This document shows positions 1-7,669 of a DNA stretch of 64,000 nt, in pieces. Under the pieces are notes generated by a model. That model did not search any database. It was given only the letters and a program-made list of their open reading frames with translations, and had not been told where the DNA came from. Made by a program: the position numbers and the translations under genes. Where the stretch lies: positions 1-64,000 of the forward strand of contig JBBTYJ010000015.1 of NCBI GenBank assembly GCA_038061835.1. Direction: 5' to 3'. Source of the DNA: UBA5004 sp038061835 (GTDB lineage: Bacteria > Patescibacteriota > Minisyncoccia > Phycocordibacterales > Zambryskibacteraceae). Positions within the stretch are counted from its first letter, which is position 1; every line of letters starts with the position of its first letter.

Positions 1-70
1 CCCTATCGTCTATCGGCTAGGACACATCCTTCTCAAGGATGGAAGCGGAGTTCGATTCTCCGTAGGGTCA
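1..70 (+). tRNA. tRNA-Glu (CTC), 5' end cut by window
   Basis: The cloverleaf can be folded by eye: anticodon stem CATCC/GGATG around loop TTCTCAA (anticodon CTC at 32-34), T-arm CGGAG-TTCGATT-CTCCG, and the 3' acceptor strand TAGGGTC with discriminator A at 70. The first two acceptor bases fall before the window. No CCA is encoded. The stop codon of the convergent ribonucleotide reductase gene uses the last three bases of this tRNA. Confidence 0.93.
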
Positions 71-2380
71 TAAATTGATATTTGGTTCAACTACAACTAC
101 GTCGTCTATATCACAGACACCGCTGACACAGGCTAGTTCCGCCTTCTGATCGAGTTCATTGGTGGTTTCGTAAGTCACGATCTTTGAAAAATCGATGTCT
201 TCAAAACGCTTACTCAATTCCTTATATGTTTTTTCATCAATTGTTTCATATGGCGCAAGCTTGTAGATGTGATTGTCTCGCGGCAGAAAAGCTAATCCTC
301 CAATGATATCCCAATTTTTATAAATCCAATTAGCCACATCTATCCATTCGTCCTCACTAATAGAAATGGTAGTCGAAGGGTTATGTTCCGTAAAATTCTC
401 TTTGACCATTTTCCAATATTCCAATTGTTCAAGCGCCGTCTGATCATTTTTAAAGATAGCGCGATCCGGAGCCTTTACCGGGAAATCCAAAACAAAGGTG
501 GTGGCACTCTCCATGGTCTGACCAACTTCTGGATGAAATGGCACGCCCTGATCACGAAGCATTATAAAGAGCGCATCGGTAGAAGCAATACGTACACGTC
601 TAATATAGTAAGAAGAATGTCTCGGATGAATACCGGAAGAACAATCAACCGTTTGTGAAAGATTTCCTGATGGTTTAATACATGTCACGCAAGTGGATTG
701 ACTGACACCAAATCGTTTGGCGTATATTTTATTTATTTTTATGGCTTCATCACGTAACTTGCGCATAACTTCTGGGTTTCGTACGGCCTGACAATCCCAT
801 TGCCCGGAAATTGAAACGCCGAGAAGAGCTTCTTTTTTACAATTTCTTTTCCATTCTTTAGAAAGATAAGGAAAATTGGTAAGTGATGCTTGATACGTAC
901 CTAAAATAGTAGCAATCCTGATTTTGCGCAGTAAAGTAGCTTTTGTATCTTCCATACGCGCAACAATTTCCGATAAATTACAGAATTGTTTGGATTGTAA
1001 AATAATCTCTCCGCACGGATTACCTCCCCAGCGCGGCATTGTTTCGGGGGTAAATTGAGTTAAACGACGTTTAGGCAAGATGGATGATAAACTGCCGCGA
1101 TTATATATACCTCGTTCGCCGGAACCAGATCTCATAAGAGCGAGCCATTCCTCCATAAATTCAGTATTTGTGGGCTTGGTCTCATAAACAGCCGAATTGT
1201 TAGCGAGCATTCTTTGCGGATCCGTGTGCCAAAATTGCCCTTTCTTGGAATCACGAATGGCGTTATCTTCCAAATCAGAAAGGGAAATCATGGCGCTTCT
1301 GCGAACACCTCCCGCTACAACAATACTGCCTATTTCGCAGATAATATCGTGAGCATCAATATTTTCCAGGCGTTTACCCTGTCGAGCCAGCATTCTCCTC
1401 TTAGTGAAAGCCAACAATTCACGCAAGGGTTCCTGTCCCGATGCTTTACCACCCATAGTTTTGAGACGTGCGCCCGCAGGACGAATTTGAGAAAAATCAA
1501 AATCTATATCCAAACCATTGGCCCATGTTTCCATACCTAGCGTTAACGCATCACACCAACCCTCTTTACTGTCAGCAATAACAAAGATAGGTAATTTTTT
1601 ACCAGTTTGACGTTTGATCTGTGGCAACTTCTGAATATTTTCACTTTCAACCGACCAACCAACACCTGTACCGGACATGGAGATATACATAATTTCTGCA
1701 AAATCTCGGAATTTTTCCGGAGCGATATAAGAACAATTGTACGCGCAGATATTGTTAACGCGCGCGGCATTGCCGGCAAATTGTAAGAGTCGCATAGATG
1801 GCATGGCCTCCTGTTTCAAAATTGCTTCTCTAACTTCGGCATACTCGGACTCTTTTAACTTCTTTCCGAGATTCTCTTTCATAAAATCTACATATCGATT
1901 AACTGTTTCGACCCAAGCCTCTCTACGATGTTCTTCTGAAATCCATTTGGAGTAAGTGCGATAGTAAATAAATTCACCAAGTTTGTTTCTAAAATATTTT
2001 TTACTTTCTTCGACAAGTTTTTTAACTTTTTGCGGAACCTCAATACCCTTGTATCGAAGTTTAGTTCTCTCTTCTCGGTAAAGAATGTAAGCCTTGGCAG
2101 TAGCTAAAAACTTTTGAATCATGAGTTCTGCCTCAACCAAATCTTGTACCCCCTCAACTGTTGGGACAACAACAGATCCATCCTCTTTTGGTATCAACAA
2201 TTTCTGTAAAACTGCTTCTGCCACCCTTTCCGGCGCGCCATTTACAAATTCGTGGGCGGCATGCATGGCCTTTTCTACCGCACGGACAATTTTATTGATA
2301 TCAAAAGACACAGTTGAGCCGTCTCGTTTGATAATTGATGAAATTTTTTGTGATTTACGGACGGAAGCAGATTTTTTCAT
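68..2380 (-). CDS. nrdJ: Adenosylcobalamin-dependent ribonucleoside-triphosphate reductase (class II, monomeric)
   Basis: Reduces ribonucleotides to deoxyribonucleotides using a B12-generated thiyl radical. The 770-aa protein begins with an ATP-cone domain (about 12-105). The catalytic barrel carries Cys212/Cys216, and NPCGE followed 11 residues later by FCNL. That spacing equals the Cys408/Cys419 pair known from the Lactobacillus leichmannii enzyme. The C-terminus keeps the swinging-arm pair Cys751-x4-Cys756. The class II enzyme fits a reduced, oxygen-tolerant lifestyle, but B12 must come from salvage (inference). The gene is monocistronic and its stop overlaps the tRNA-Glu 3' end. No intein is seen. 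Confidence 0.95.
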   Translation of the reverse strand: MKKSASVRKSQKISSIIKRDGSTVSFDINKIVRAVEKAMHAAHEFVNGAPERVAEAVLQKLLIPKEDGSVVVPTVEGVQDLVEAELMIQKFLATAKAYILYREERTKLRYKGIEVPQKVKKLVEESKKYFRNKLGEFIYYRTYSKWISEEHRREAWVETVNRYVDFMKENLGKKLKESEYAEVREAILKQEAMPSMRLLQFAGNAARVNNICAYNCSYIAPEKFRDFAEIMYISMSGTGVGWSVESENIQKLPQIKRQTGKKLPIFVIADSKEGWCDALTLGMETWANGLDIDFDFSQIRPAGARLKTMGGKASGQEPLRELLAFTKRRMLARQGKRLENIDAHDIICEIGSIVVAGGVRRSAMISLSDLEDNAIRDSKKGQFWHTDPQRMLANNSAVYETKPTNTEFMEEWLALMRSGSGERGIYNRGSLSSILPKRRLTQFTPETMPRWGGNPCGEIILQSKQFCNLSEIVARMEDTKATLLRKIRIATILGTYQASLTNFPYLSKEWKRNCKKEALLGVSISGQWDCQAVRNPEVMRKLRDEAIKINKIYAKRFGVSQSTCVTCIKPSGNLSQTVDCSSGIHPRHSSYYIRRVRIASTDALFIMLRDQGVPFHPEVGQTMESATTFVLDFPVKAPDRAIFKNDQTALEQLEYWKMVKENFTEHNPSTTISISEDEWIDVANWIYKNWDIIGGLAFLPRDNHIYKLAPYETIDEKTYKELSKRFEDIDFSKIVTYETTNELDQKAELACVSGVCDIDDVVVVEPNINL

Positions 2381-2547
2381 AACGTAATATGTGATCGTCT
2401 GGTTATTTTTATAATTGTCAGTACATTATAAAACATATAAACATTTTTATGTAAGAAAAAAAGGTGGAGAACTCGTTGCAAAACAAAAATGACTTCAACG
2501 CAAGGGTCAATTCCTGTTTTAAGACGATAAAAAGACCAGTATAGCCG

Positions 2548-2994
2548 TTAGGAAGTCAGTAAGGTGTCGATTACTTCTTTTACCATGACTCCATCGGCCC
2601 TACCTTTGAGTTCTTTCATCACCATACCCATGAATTTATTTTTCTCCGATACTGGTGGTAAAGATTTAGACTTTATATATTTTTCTATTTCGCCCCGAGA
2701 CATTTGAACCGGAAGATAAGTTTCCAAAATGATGAGCTCCGATTTTTCCGCCTCTACCAAATCCTTCCGACCACCCTTTTCAAATTGTTCTAAAGAATCT
2801 TTTCGCTGTTTAACTGCTCTTGAGATGACAATAAGAGCCTCGTCATCCGATAATTCTTCGTTTGGTTTGCGTTTCTTGGATATGGCTTCATTAGTAAAGG
2901 AAGCGAGTAGACCACGAATCACACTCAGACGCACGGCGTCTTTCGCCTTCATAGCTACGACCATCTGACTTTTAATATCTTGGTGCAATGACAT
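2548..2994 (-). CDS. yqeY: GatB/YqeY domain protein
   Basis: A 148-aa protein matching the stand-alone YqeY family over its whole length, related to the tail domain of the amidotransferase subunit GatB. Typical features are the N-terminal helix with LSVIRGLLASFTNEAI, the central EQFEKGGRKDLVEAEKSEL and the terminal GRADGVMVKEVI. YqeY is thought to bind tRNA or assist tRNA-dependent amidation, but its role is not settled. The gene is divergent from rmuC, and its first codons overlap the rmuC promoter region. Confidence 0.9.
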   Translation of the reverse strand: MSLHQDIKSQMVVAMKAKDAVRLSVIRGLLASFTNEAISKKRKPNEELSDDEALIVISRAVKQRKDSLEQFEKGGRKDLVEAEKSELIILETYLPVQMSRGEIEKYIKSKSLPPVSEKNKFMGMVMKELKGRADGVMVKEVIDTLLTS

Positions 2995-3008
2995 GTTATA
3001 ATCTTATC

Positions 3009-3992
3009 ATGGATTTAACTTTAATCATTCTTTTAGTTCTGGTTATATCAAACATTGCTTTGTTCTTTATTCTTTTGCGACCCAAAAAAGAAGTGGCAGA
3101 AAATAAAAGTGAAGGTTTAATCTTACTTCAAAATCAGATGCAAGATTTGAATAAGATGGTCAATGAAAATATTAAAGATATTATCAAGGGTGTAACCAAA
3201 CTTGATGAAACCAATCGACAAGTAATTTCTTTTGCGGATCAACTGCAATCACTTCAGGATATTCTAAAAAATCCCAAACAACGCGGGGTTCTTGGCGAAT
3301 ATTATTTAGAAACATTACTTAAAAATGTTTTGCCACCCGGCTCATACCAAATGCAATATGCTTTCAAGGATGGCACGATTGTTGATGCGGCGGTTTTTGT
3401 AAAAGATAAAATTATTCCCATTGACTCAAAGTTTTCCCTAGAAAATTACAATCGCATTATTGAAGAAAAAAATGAAACGGAGAAAGAAAAGCTTGAAAAA
3501 GCTTTTGTGGCCGATCTTAAAAATCGCATCACCGAGACTGCTAAATACATCCAACCGGGGCAGGGAACTATGGATTTCGCCTTCATGTTTATTCCCCACG
3601 AAGCTATCTATTATGATTTGATTATCAATAAAATAGGCGCCCTTAAAGAAGATTCGGAAACTCTCATCCAGCGCGCCGCCTCCAAATATCATGTCTTAAT
3701 AGTCTCACCAACTTCATTTCTGGCATATCTCCAAACAGTGCTGCAAGGGCTTAATGCGCTTCATATAGAAGAGAAGGCGCAAGAAATTATAAGGCGAGTA
3801 GAGGAACTTGGCCGACACATTAAGAGTTATGAAGAATATTACGCCAAACTCGGAAATTCTCTTTCTACAACCATCAATCACTATAATTCCGGTTATAAGG
3901 AGCTGGGGAAAATGGACAAAGACGTATTGCGTATTACGGGCACTGGGGCAGGACTTGAACCGTTGACTTTGGAAAAACCTTCAGTAGAATAG
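3009..3992 (+). CDS. rmuC: DNA recombination protein RmuC homologue
   Basis: A 327-aa protein with an N-terminal membrane anchor (about residues 3-22), a coiled-coil stretch, and the RmuC nuclease-like domain (GVLGEYYLETLLKNVLPP; DAAVFVKDKIIPIDSKFSLENY; FAFMFIPHEAIYYDLI). RmuC limits recombination at inverted repeats in E. coli, which is notable here given the many palindromes. I chose the ATG at 3009 over the in-frame ATG at 2988 because the hexamer TATAAT (2997-3002) lies six bases before it, implying a leaderless message. Its stop lies 8 nt before rplU, so the two probably form one operon. Confidence 0.9.
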   Translation: MDLTLIILLVLVISNIALFFILLRPKKEVAENKSEGLILLQNQMQDLNKMVNENIKDIIKGVTKLDETNRQVISFADQLQSLQDILKNPKQRGVLGEYYLETLLKNVLPPGSYQMQYAFKDGTIVDAAVFVKDKIIPIDSKFSLENYNRIIEEKNETEKEKLEKAFVADLKNRITETAKYIQPGQGTMDFAFMFIPHEAIYYDLIINKIGALKEDSETLIQRAASKYHVLIVSPTSFLAYLQTVLQGLNALHIEEKAQEIIRRVEELGRHIKSYEEYYAKLGNSLSTTINHYNSGYKELGKMDKDVLRITGTGAGLEPLTLEKPSVE

Positions 3993-3999
3993 GCATCCT

Positions 4000-4395
4000 A
4001 TGGCCAAGACTCCAACAACAACAAAAACAACCAAAAAGACCGCTCTTAAGGCCATTGCCAAACCCGATAATAAGGCGCTTTATGCCGTCTTTGCCTCCGG
4101 TGGCAAACAGTATCGTGTAGTGGTAGGGGACAAGGTCAAAATTGAAAAACTCAACGATAACCAAAAGGAGGGAGATAAGCTTACTTTTGATAAAGTTCTT
4201 TTGGTAGATGACGGGATAAGCGAGGCTACTATTGGTACTCCTTTCATAAAAGGCGCGGAAGTCAAAGCCACCTTAAAAAAAATTGCTCGATATAAAACAA
4301 TCGATGTTATCAAATATAAACAGAAATCCCGTTATTTCAAAAAATACGGTCATCGTCAACCTTACTTTGAAATTCAAATAGATTCAATTAAATAA
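4000..4395 (+). CDS. rplU: 50S ribosomal protein L21
   Basis: Large-subunit protein that binds 23S rRNA. The L21 core starts near residue 27 (ALYAVFASGGKQYRVVVGDKVKIEKL) and ends with the diagnostic YKQKSRYFKKYGHRQPYFEIQI. The first ~25 residues are a Lys/Thr-rich extension not found in most bacterial L21. In most bacteria rplU sits directly upstream of rpmA (L27); here rpmA is 6 kb away on the other strand. Convergent with recR, 12 nt apart. Confidence 0.95.
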   Translation: MAKTPTTTKTTKKTALKAIAKPDNKALYAVFASGGKQYRVVVGDKVKIEKLNDNQKEGDKLTFDKVLLVDDGISEATIGTPFIKGAEVKATLKKIARYKTIDVIKYKQKSRYFKKYGHRQPYFEIQIDSIK

Positions 4396-4407
4396 AAAGT
4401 CAGTAGA

Positions 4408-5010
4408 TTATTTAGTCCGATGCAAGAAAGCGTTTTTGAGAGTTTCTGGGTCAGCATACTCAAGTTCAGCACCAGTTGAGAGTCCCTTACCTAAAGTGGT
4501 AAATATCAAGGGTAGCCCTTGATATTTTTGTTTGATAAATTCAGCGGTATTCTCTCCGTCAAGATTGGCGTTCATAGCTAAAATAATTTCTTTAATACTT
4601 TTATCATTCTTGATCCGTGATTCTAAATTCTTGATTCTTATCCTCTTCTCAGGTTCTTTTTCAAGAATCGGGATAACACCTCCTAAAATAAAATAATATC
4701 CTTTATAGCCGCCGCTTCGTTCCACCGCTTCAAAATCAATATCTCTTGGCACAATCATAAGCATTGAATTATCTCTGGAATTATCGGAGCATATGGCACA
4801 AATTTTGGATTCATATCCATTCTTAGCGTAATATCGCATGCATTTCTCACATTGGATAATTTCTTTTTTTATACTTTGAATTGCTTTTATTAATTCACTG
4901 GCATAGTCGCCGTTTCTAGAAAGAAGAAAGTACACGAAACGTTTGGCCTGTCTCGGCCCGATACCCGGAAACCGAGCGAATATTTCCGATAATTTATCTA
5001 TTGAATTCAT
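4408..5010 (-). CDS. recR: Recombination mediator RecR
   Basis: Works with RecO/RecF in RecA loading and gap repair. The 200-aa protein has the N-terminal helix-hairpin-helix (FARFPGIGPRQAKRFVYFLL), a four-cysteine zinc finger (CEKCMRYYAKNGYESKICAIC) and a Toprim domain (EIILAMNANLDGENTAEFI). A perfect palindrome at 4501-4527 encodes part of KQKYQGLPLIFTT, just before the conserved LEYADPETL end, and seems to replace or extend the usual linker. The gene follows dnaB by 4 nt and is probably cotranscribed with it. Confidence 0.93.
   Translation of the reverse strand: MNSIDKLSEIFARFPGIGPRQAKRFVYFLLSRNGDYASELIKAIQSIKKEIIQCEKCMRYYAKNGYESKICAICSDNSRDNSMLMIVPRDIDFEAVERSGGYKGYYFILGGVIPILEKEPEKRIRIKNLESRIKNDKSIKEIILAMNANLDGENTAEFIKQKYQGLPLIFTTLGKGLSTGAELEYADPETLKNAFLHRTK
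4501..4527. repeat. In-frame palindromic element in recR
   Basis: Perfect inverted repeat with 12-bp arms AAATATCAAGGG / CCCTTGATATTT and a 3-nt loop. It shares its first eleven bases, AAATATCAAGG, with the REP copies flanking the transposase gene at 6972. Located inside the Toprim part of recR without breaking the frame. Confidence 0.8.
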
Positions 5011-5014
5011 CCTG

Positions 5015-6433
5015 TTAAAGACTCTCGAATTCCTCTTCCGCTTTACCGTAATTGGAATAATCTATTTCAACAAAAGTATTAAAGCGAGTGTGATAGTCAA
5101 GAGTGGCCACACCAAGAGGACCGTTTCTATGTTTAGCAATGATCAGTTCTTTTCTTTGAACTTCTTTCATTTTCCCGTGCTCATCGCGAATATCATCTTC
5201 TCCCGAATGAATAAACATCACCAAATCGGCATCCTGTTCAATTGAACCGGAATCTCGCAGGTCAGAAAGCTTTGGTTTACCGCCACGGGTTTCTACCGCG
5301 CGGGAAAGTTGAGAAAGCGCTACCACCGGAATATTGAGTTCGCGAGCCAGATGCTTGAGCGAGCGAGAAATTTCCGTAACTTGCTGAACCATAGAATCGT
5401 TGACACGCGCAGTCGAAGGCGCCATGAGTTGAAGATAGTCAACAATCAAAAGTTTGAGACCTTTTTCAATTTTTAATTTACGCGCGGCCGAACGCATTTT
5501 CATAATAGTATTACCGGGTTGATCGTCTATGTAGATAGGAGTGCGCGAGAGATCGTCGAGCGCGTCACGAATATTTTTAAAAACATCATCACGCCAAGTG
5601 CCCGTTTGAACGCGTACCCCCTTGCGAATAATCGAGGAATCTGTACGTGATTGAGCAGCCACAATACGGTCAACAAGTTGATCAGCGCTCATTTCAAGAG
5701 AGAAGATGCCTACTGGAGTTTGATGCAGGCTGGCGGTTCTTCTGGCGATATCGAGAGCCAGAGCAGTCTTACCAACCGAAGGACGAGCGGCAATAATGAT
5801 AAGATCAGAGTTTTGAAAACCGCCTAAAATATCATCGAGAGATTTAAAGCCCGTCGGCACACCTCGTAGTTCGTGTTCCGCCGAAGAAAGTTTTTCAAAA
5901 CGTTCGTAAGCCTCGGCCAATAGCGGCACCAGATCTCTAAAACGCGCCGAACCGGCGAAACGTTCGGTAATATCAAACACCTTTTTCTCAGCTTGATCCA
6001 AAATTTCTTCTAGATCACCGGCTTCATTAAAACCTAAATGAGAGAGATGCTCTGAGGCTTCAATGAGTTGACGCATCATATACTTCTTCATCACAATTTC
6101 GGCGTAATGTTTGGCATTAGCCGAAGATGGTACCGCAGAGGAAAGTTCGGTTAGATATGTCACGCCGCCAATACGTTCGAGCAAATCCTTCTCCTTAAGT
6201 CTCGAGGATAGAGAAAGAATATCTATCGGTTGATGCTTGCTAAAAAGTTCTAGCATCGTCTCAAATATCGTCTTGTGTTTTTCAAAATAGAAAGAGATCG
6301 GTGTAACAATATCTAAAACATCATAAATAGCATCGGGTCGAAGCATGATCGAACCAAGTAAAGCCATTTCTGCTTCCATACTATGAGGGGGAATGCGCAA
6401 GCCCGTATTTATTTCTTGAGAAATCGTTTGCAT
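5015..6433 (-). CDS. dnaB: Replicative DNA helicase DnaB
   Basis: Hexameric 5'-3' helicase of the replication fork, 472 aa. The N-terminal helical domain (about 15-115) begins RIPPHSMEAEMALLGSIML. The RecA-like domain has Walker A ARPSVGKTALAL (about 210), Walker B LLIVDYLQLM, and the C-terminal DLRDSGSIEQDADLVMFIH typical of the family. The ATG at 6433 has TAGCAT six bases upstream (6440-6445) and TTGCGG at 6462-6467, 16 bp further. This is a plausible promoter giving a leaderless mRNA. First gene of a dnaB-recR operon. Confidence 0.96.
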   Translation of the reverse strand: MQTISQEINTGLRIPPHSMEAEMALLGSIMLRPDAIYDVLDIVTPISFYFEKHKTIFETMLELFSKHQPIDILSLSSRLKEKDLLERIGGVTYLTELSSAVPSSANAKHYAEIVMKKYMMRQLIEASEHLSHLGFNEAGDLEEILDQAEKKVFDITERFAGSARFRDLVPLLAEAYERFEKLSSAEHELRGVPTGFKSLDDILGGFQNSDLIIIAARPSVGKTALALDIARRTASLHQTPVGIFSLEMSADQLVDRIVAAQSRTDSSIIRKGVRVQTGTWRDDVFKNIRDALDDLSRTPIYIDDQPGNTIMKMRSAARKLKIEKGLKLLIVDYLQLMAPSTARVNDSMVQQVTEISRSLKHLARELNIPVVALSQLSRAVETRGGKPKLSDLRDSGSIEQDADLVMFIHSGEDDIRDEHGKMKEVQRKELIIAKHRNGPLGVATLDYHTRFNTFVEIDYSNYGKAEEEFESL

Positions 6434-6566
6434 AACACTATGCTACCAGTCTGGCTTTCCGCCGCAAACTGGAAAAAGTTGAAAAGTCAGGGTGTAAGTT
6501 GGGGAGAACCTGGTGGTTCGACATTAATCTTATGAGGATTATTTTTTCTGTCTAAATATCCCAAAT

Positions 6567-6585
6567 AGCAAGGTTAAACCTTGCT
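6567..6585. repeat. REP-like palindrome (copy a)
   Basis: AGCAAGGTT-A-AACCTTGCT, a perfect palindrome with 9-bp arms. It is related to the two identical copies flanking the transposase gene. Its right end supplies the TTGCTC that serves as the likely -35 box of the next small gene. Confidence 0.75.
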
Positions 6586-6608
6586 CCACAAAAAGAATGT
6601 GGTATTCT
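6581..6608 (+). promoter_or_regulatory. Promoter of the 56-aa membrane protein gene
   Basis: TTGCTC (6581-6586), a 16-bp spacer, and TATTCT (6603-6608), followed 28 nt later by the ribosome-binding site AAGGAGG. The -35 box lies in the REP-like palindrome. Confidence 0.5.
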
Positions 6609-6651
6609 CCTAGCAGGTAGTTCACGAATTAATGTTAAGGAGGAAACGACA

Positions 6652-6822
6652 ATGACAGAAGACACAATTCTTAAGATGTTGGGCGTGATAGGGATTATTT
6701 TACTGATTGCTTTGGCAATCAAGGGAATCTACCGGCGATACAAGATGAATGGGACGCTAGATGAGAAAGAGGGGAGACAACTCAAAAATAGAAAAACGGT
6801 AATATATCGACGAGACAATTAG
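6652..6822 (+). CDS. Small single-pass membrane protein, 56 aa, unknown
   Basis: Not recognised. It starts at an ATG 8 nt after a strong AAGGAGG. It encodes a short acidic N-terminus, one hydrophobic helix (VIGIILLIALAI, about 12-23), then a basic cytoplasmic tail (YRRYK...RKTVIYRRDN). The gene stands alone, with its own promoter and a rho-independent terminator. It belongs to the set of orphan monocistronic genes described in the findings. Real expression is likely; the function cannot be guessed. Confidence 0.7.
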   Translation: MTEDTILKMLGVIGIILLIALAIKGIYRRYKMNGTLDEKEGRQLKNRKTVIYRRDN

Positions 6823-6857
6823 AGAAAAAGAGGAATTGGGTATTGGTTGATAGAAAC

Positions 6858-6915
6858 AACTTCGACCCTCGGTTTGTCCAAATTTATTTAGGTAAACCGG
6901 GGGTTGTTTTTTATA
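6858..6915 (+). terminator. Rho-independent terminator
   Basis: Stem with CCCTCGGTTT paired to AAACCGGGGG, then TTGTTTTTT. It follows the 56-aa gene by about 40 nt. Confidence 0.75.
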
Positions 6916-6918
6916 TTT

Positions 6919-6942
6919 AAATATCAAGGTTTAACCTTGCTC
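6919..6942. repeat. REP palindrome, left of RAYT gene (copy b)
   Basis: A 24-bp unit beginning AAATATC, with palindromic core CAAGGTT-T-AACCTTG and tail CTC. It is identical and in the same orientation to the copy at 7634-7657 on the other side of the transposase gene. Confidence 0.85.
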
Positions 6943-6971
6943 TAAAGGTCGATTATTGATATAACTTTTGT

Positions 6972-7649
6972 ATGTCCACACGAGTTCCATTTGGCACTGG
7001 GGAGTGGTATCACTGTTACTGTCGTGGCGTTGATAAACGCAAAGTATTTTTAGAATCAAAAGACTATGAAAGATTTATTCTTTCTATGCATGCTGGAAAT
7101 GGCCCATTAGCCGTACATCTCTCAAATATTTTGAGAAATAAAAAATTTAATGAGATTCTTACAACACTTTTTCAGAATGAACATCTGGTTGATATTGGAG
7201 CATTTTGCCTTATGCCAAATCATTTTCACTTACTGCTTAAAGAAGTGGAGGAAGGTGGTATATCGCTTTTTATGCAAAAGGTTTTAACGGGATACACTAT
7301 GTATTTTAATGAGAAATATGAGCGGAAGGGTGCCTTATTTGCAAATACCTATAATTCTCGACATATTTTTGATGACAGATACTTTAAGAAAGTTATAGCC
7401 TATATACATCTGAACCCGGTCGAGTTAGATGAAATAAATTGGAAGGTGGGAAGTGGGGATATTAGAAAAATAGAAAAAAGACTACGTAATTATAAATACT
7501 CGAGTCTCTCTGCCTTTACAGATATCGAAAATCCAAGCAACTCTATTATCTCTGGTTCGGTTTTAGAAATATTTGACTCACTTCCATCAATCAGAGAAAT
7601 GCTGGCAGACGCTCAAACTTATTATCAAGAACAAAATATCAAGGTTTAA
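6972..7649 (+). CDS. REP-associated tyrosine transposase (Y1/HUH family)
   Basis: Single-strand DNA transposase-like protein of 225 aa. It shows the HUH motif in FCLMPNHFHLLLKE (about 79-92) and a downstream tyrosine region (GYTMYFNEKYERKGALFA) that holds the nucleophile. The C-terminal part (YIHLNPVE...YKYSSLSAF) is typical of RAYT/TnpA_REP proteins, which act on REP palindromes. Identical REP units lie directly on both sides, and the last codons (NIKV, stop) are made by the right-hand one. TATAAC (6960-6965) lies six bases before the ATG, suggesting a leaderless message. Probably intact. Confidence 0.92.
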   Translation: MSTRVPFGTGEWYHCYCRGVDKRKVFLESKDYERFILSMHAGNGPLAVHLSNILRNKKFNEILTTLFQNEHLVDIGAFCLMPNHFHLLLKEVEEGGISLFMQKVLTGYTMYFNEKYERKGALFANTYNSRHIFDDRYFKKVIAYIHLNPVELDEINWKVGSGDIRKIEKRLRNYKYSSLSAFTDIENPSNSIISGSVLEIFDSLPSIREMLADAQTYYQEQNIKV

Positions 7650-7657
7650 CCTTGCTC
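7634..7657. repeat. REP palindrome, right of RAYT gene (copy c)
   Basis: Same 24 bases as copy b. It overlaps the transposase 3' end, whose stop TAA lies in the palindrome centre (AAGGTTTAACCTT). Confidence 0.85.
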
Positions 7658-7669
7658 AAAGATGGCTAG

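Noticed and set aside
4590..4650. RIKNLESRIKND in RecR as another repeat-coded insert
   Set aside because: It matches the normal helix of the RecR Toprim domain well enough to be native.
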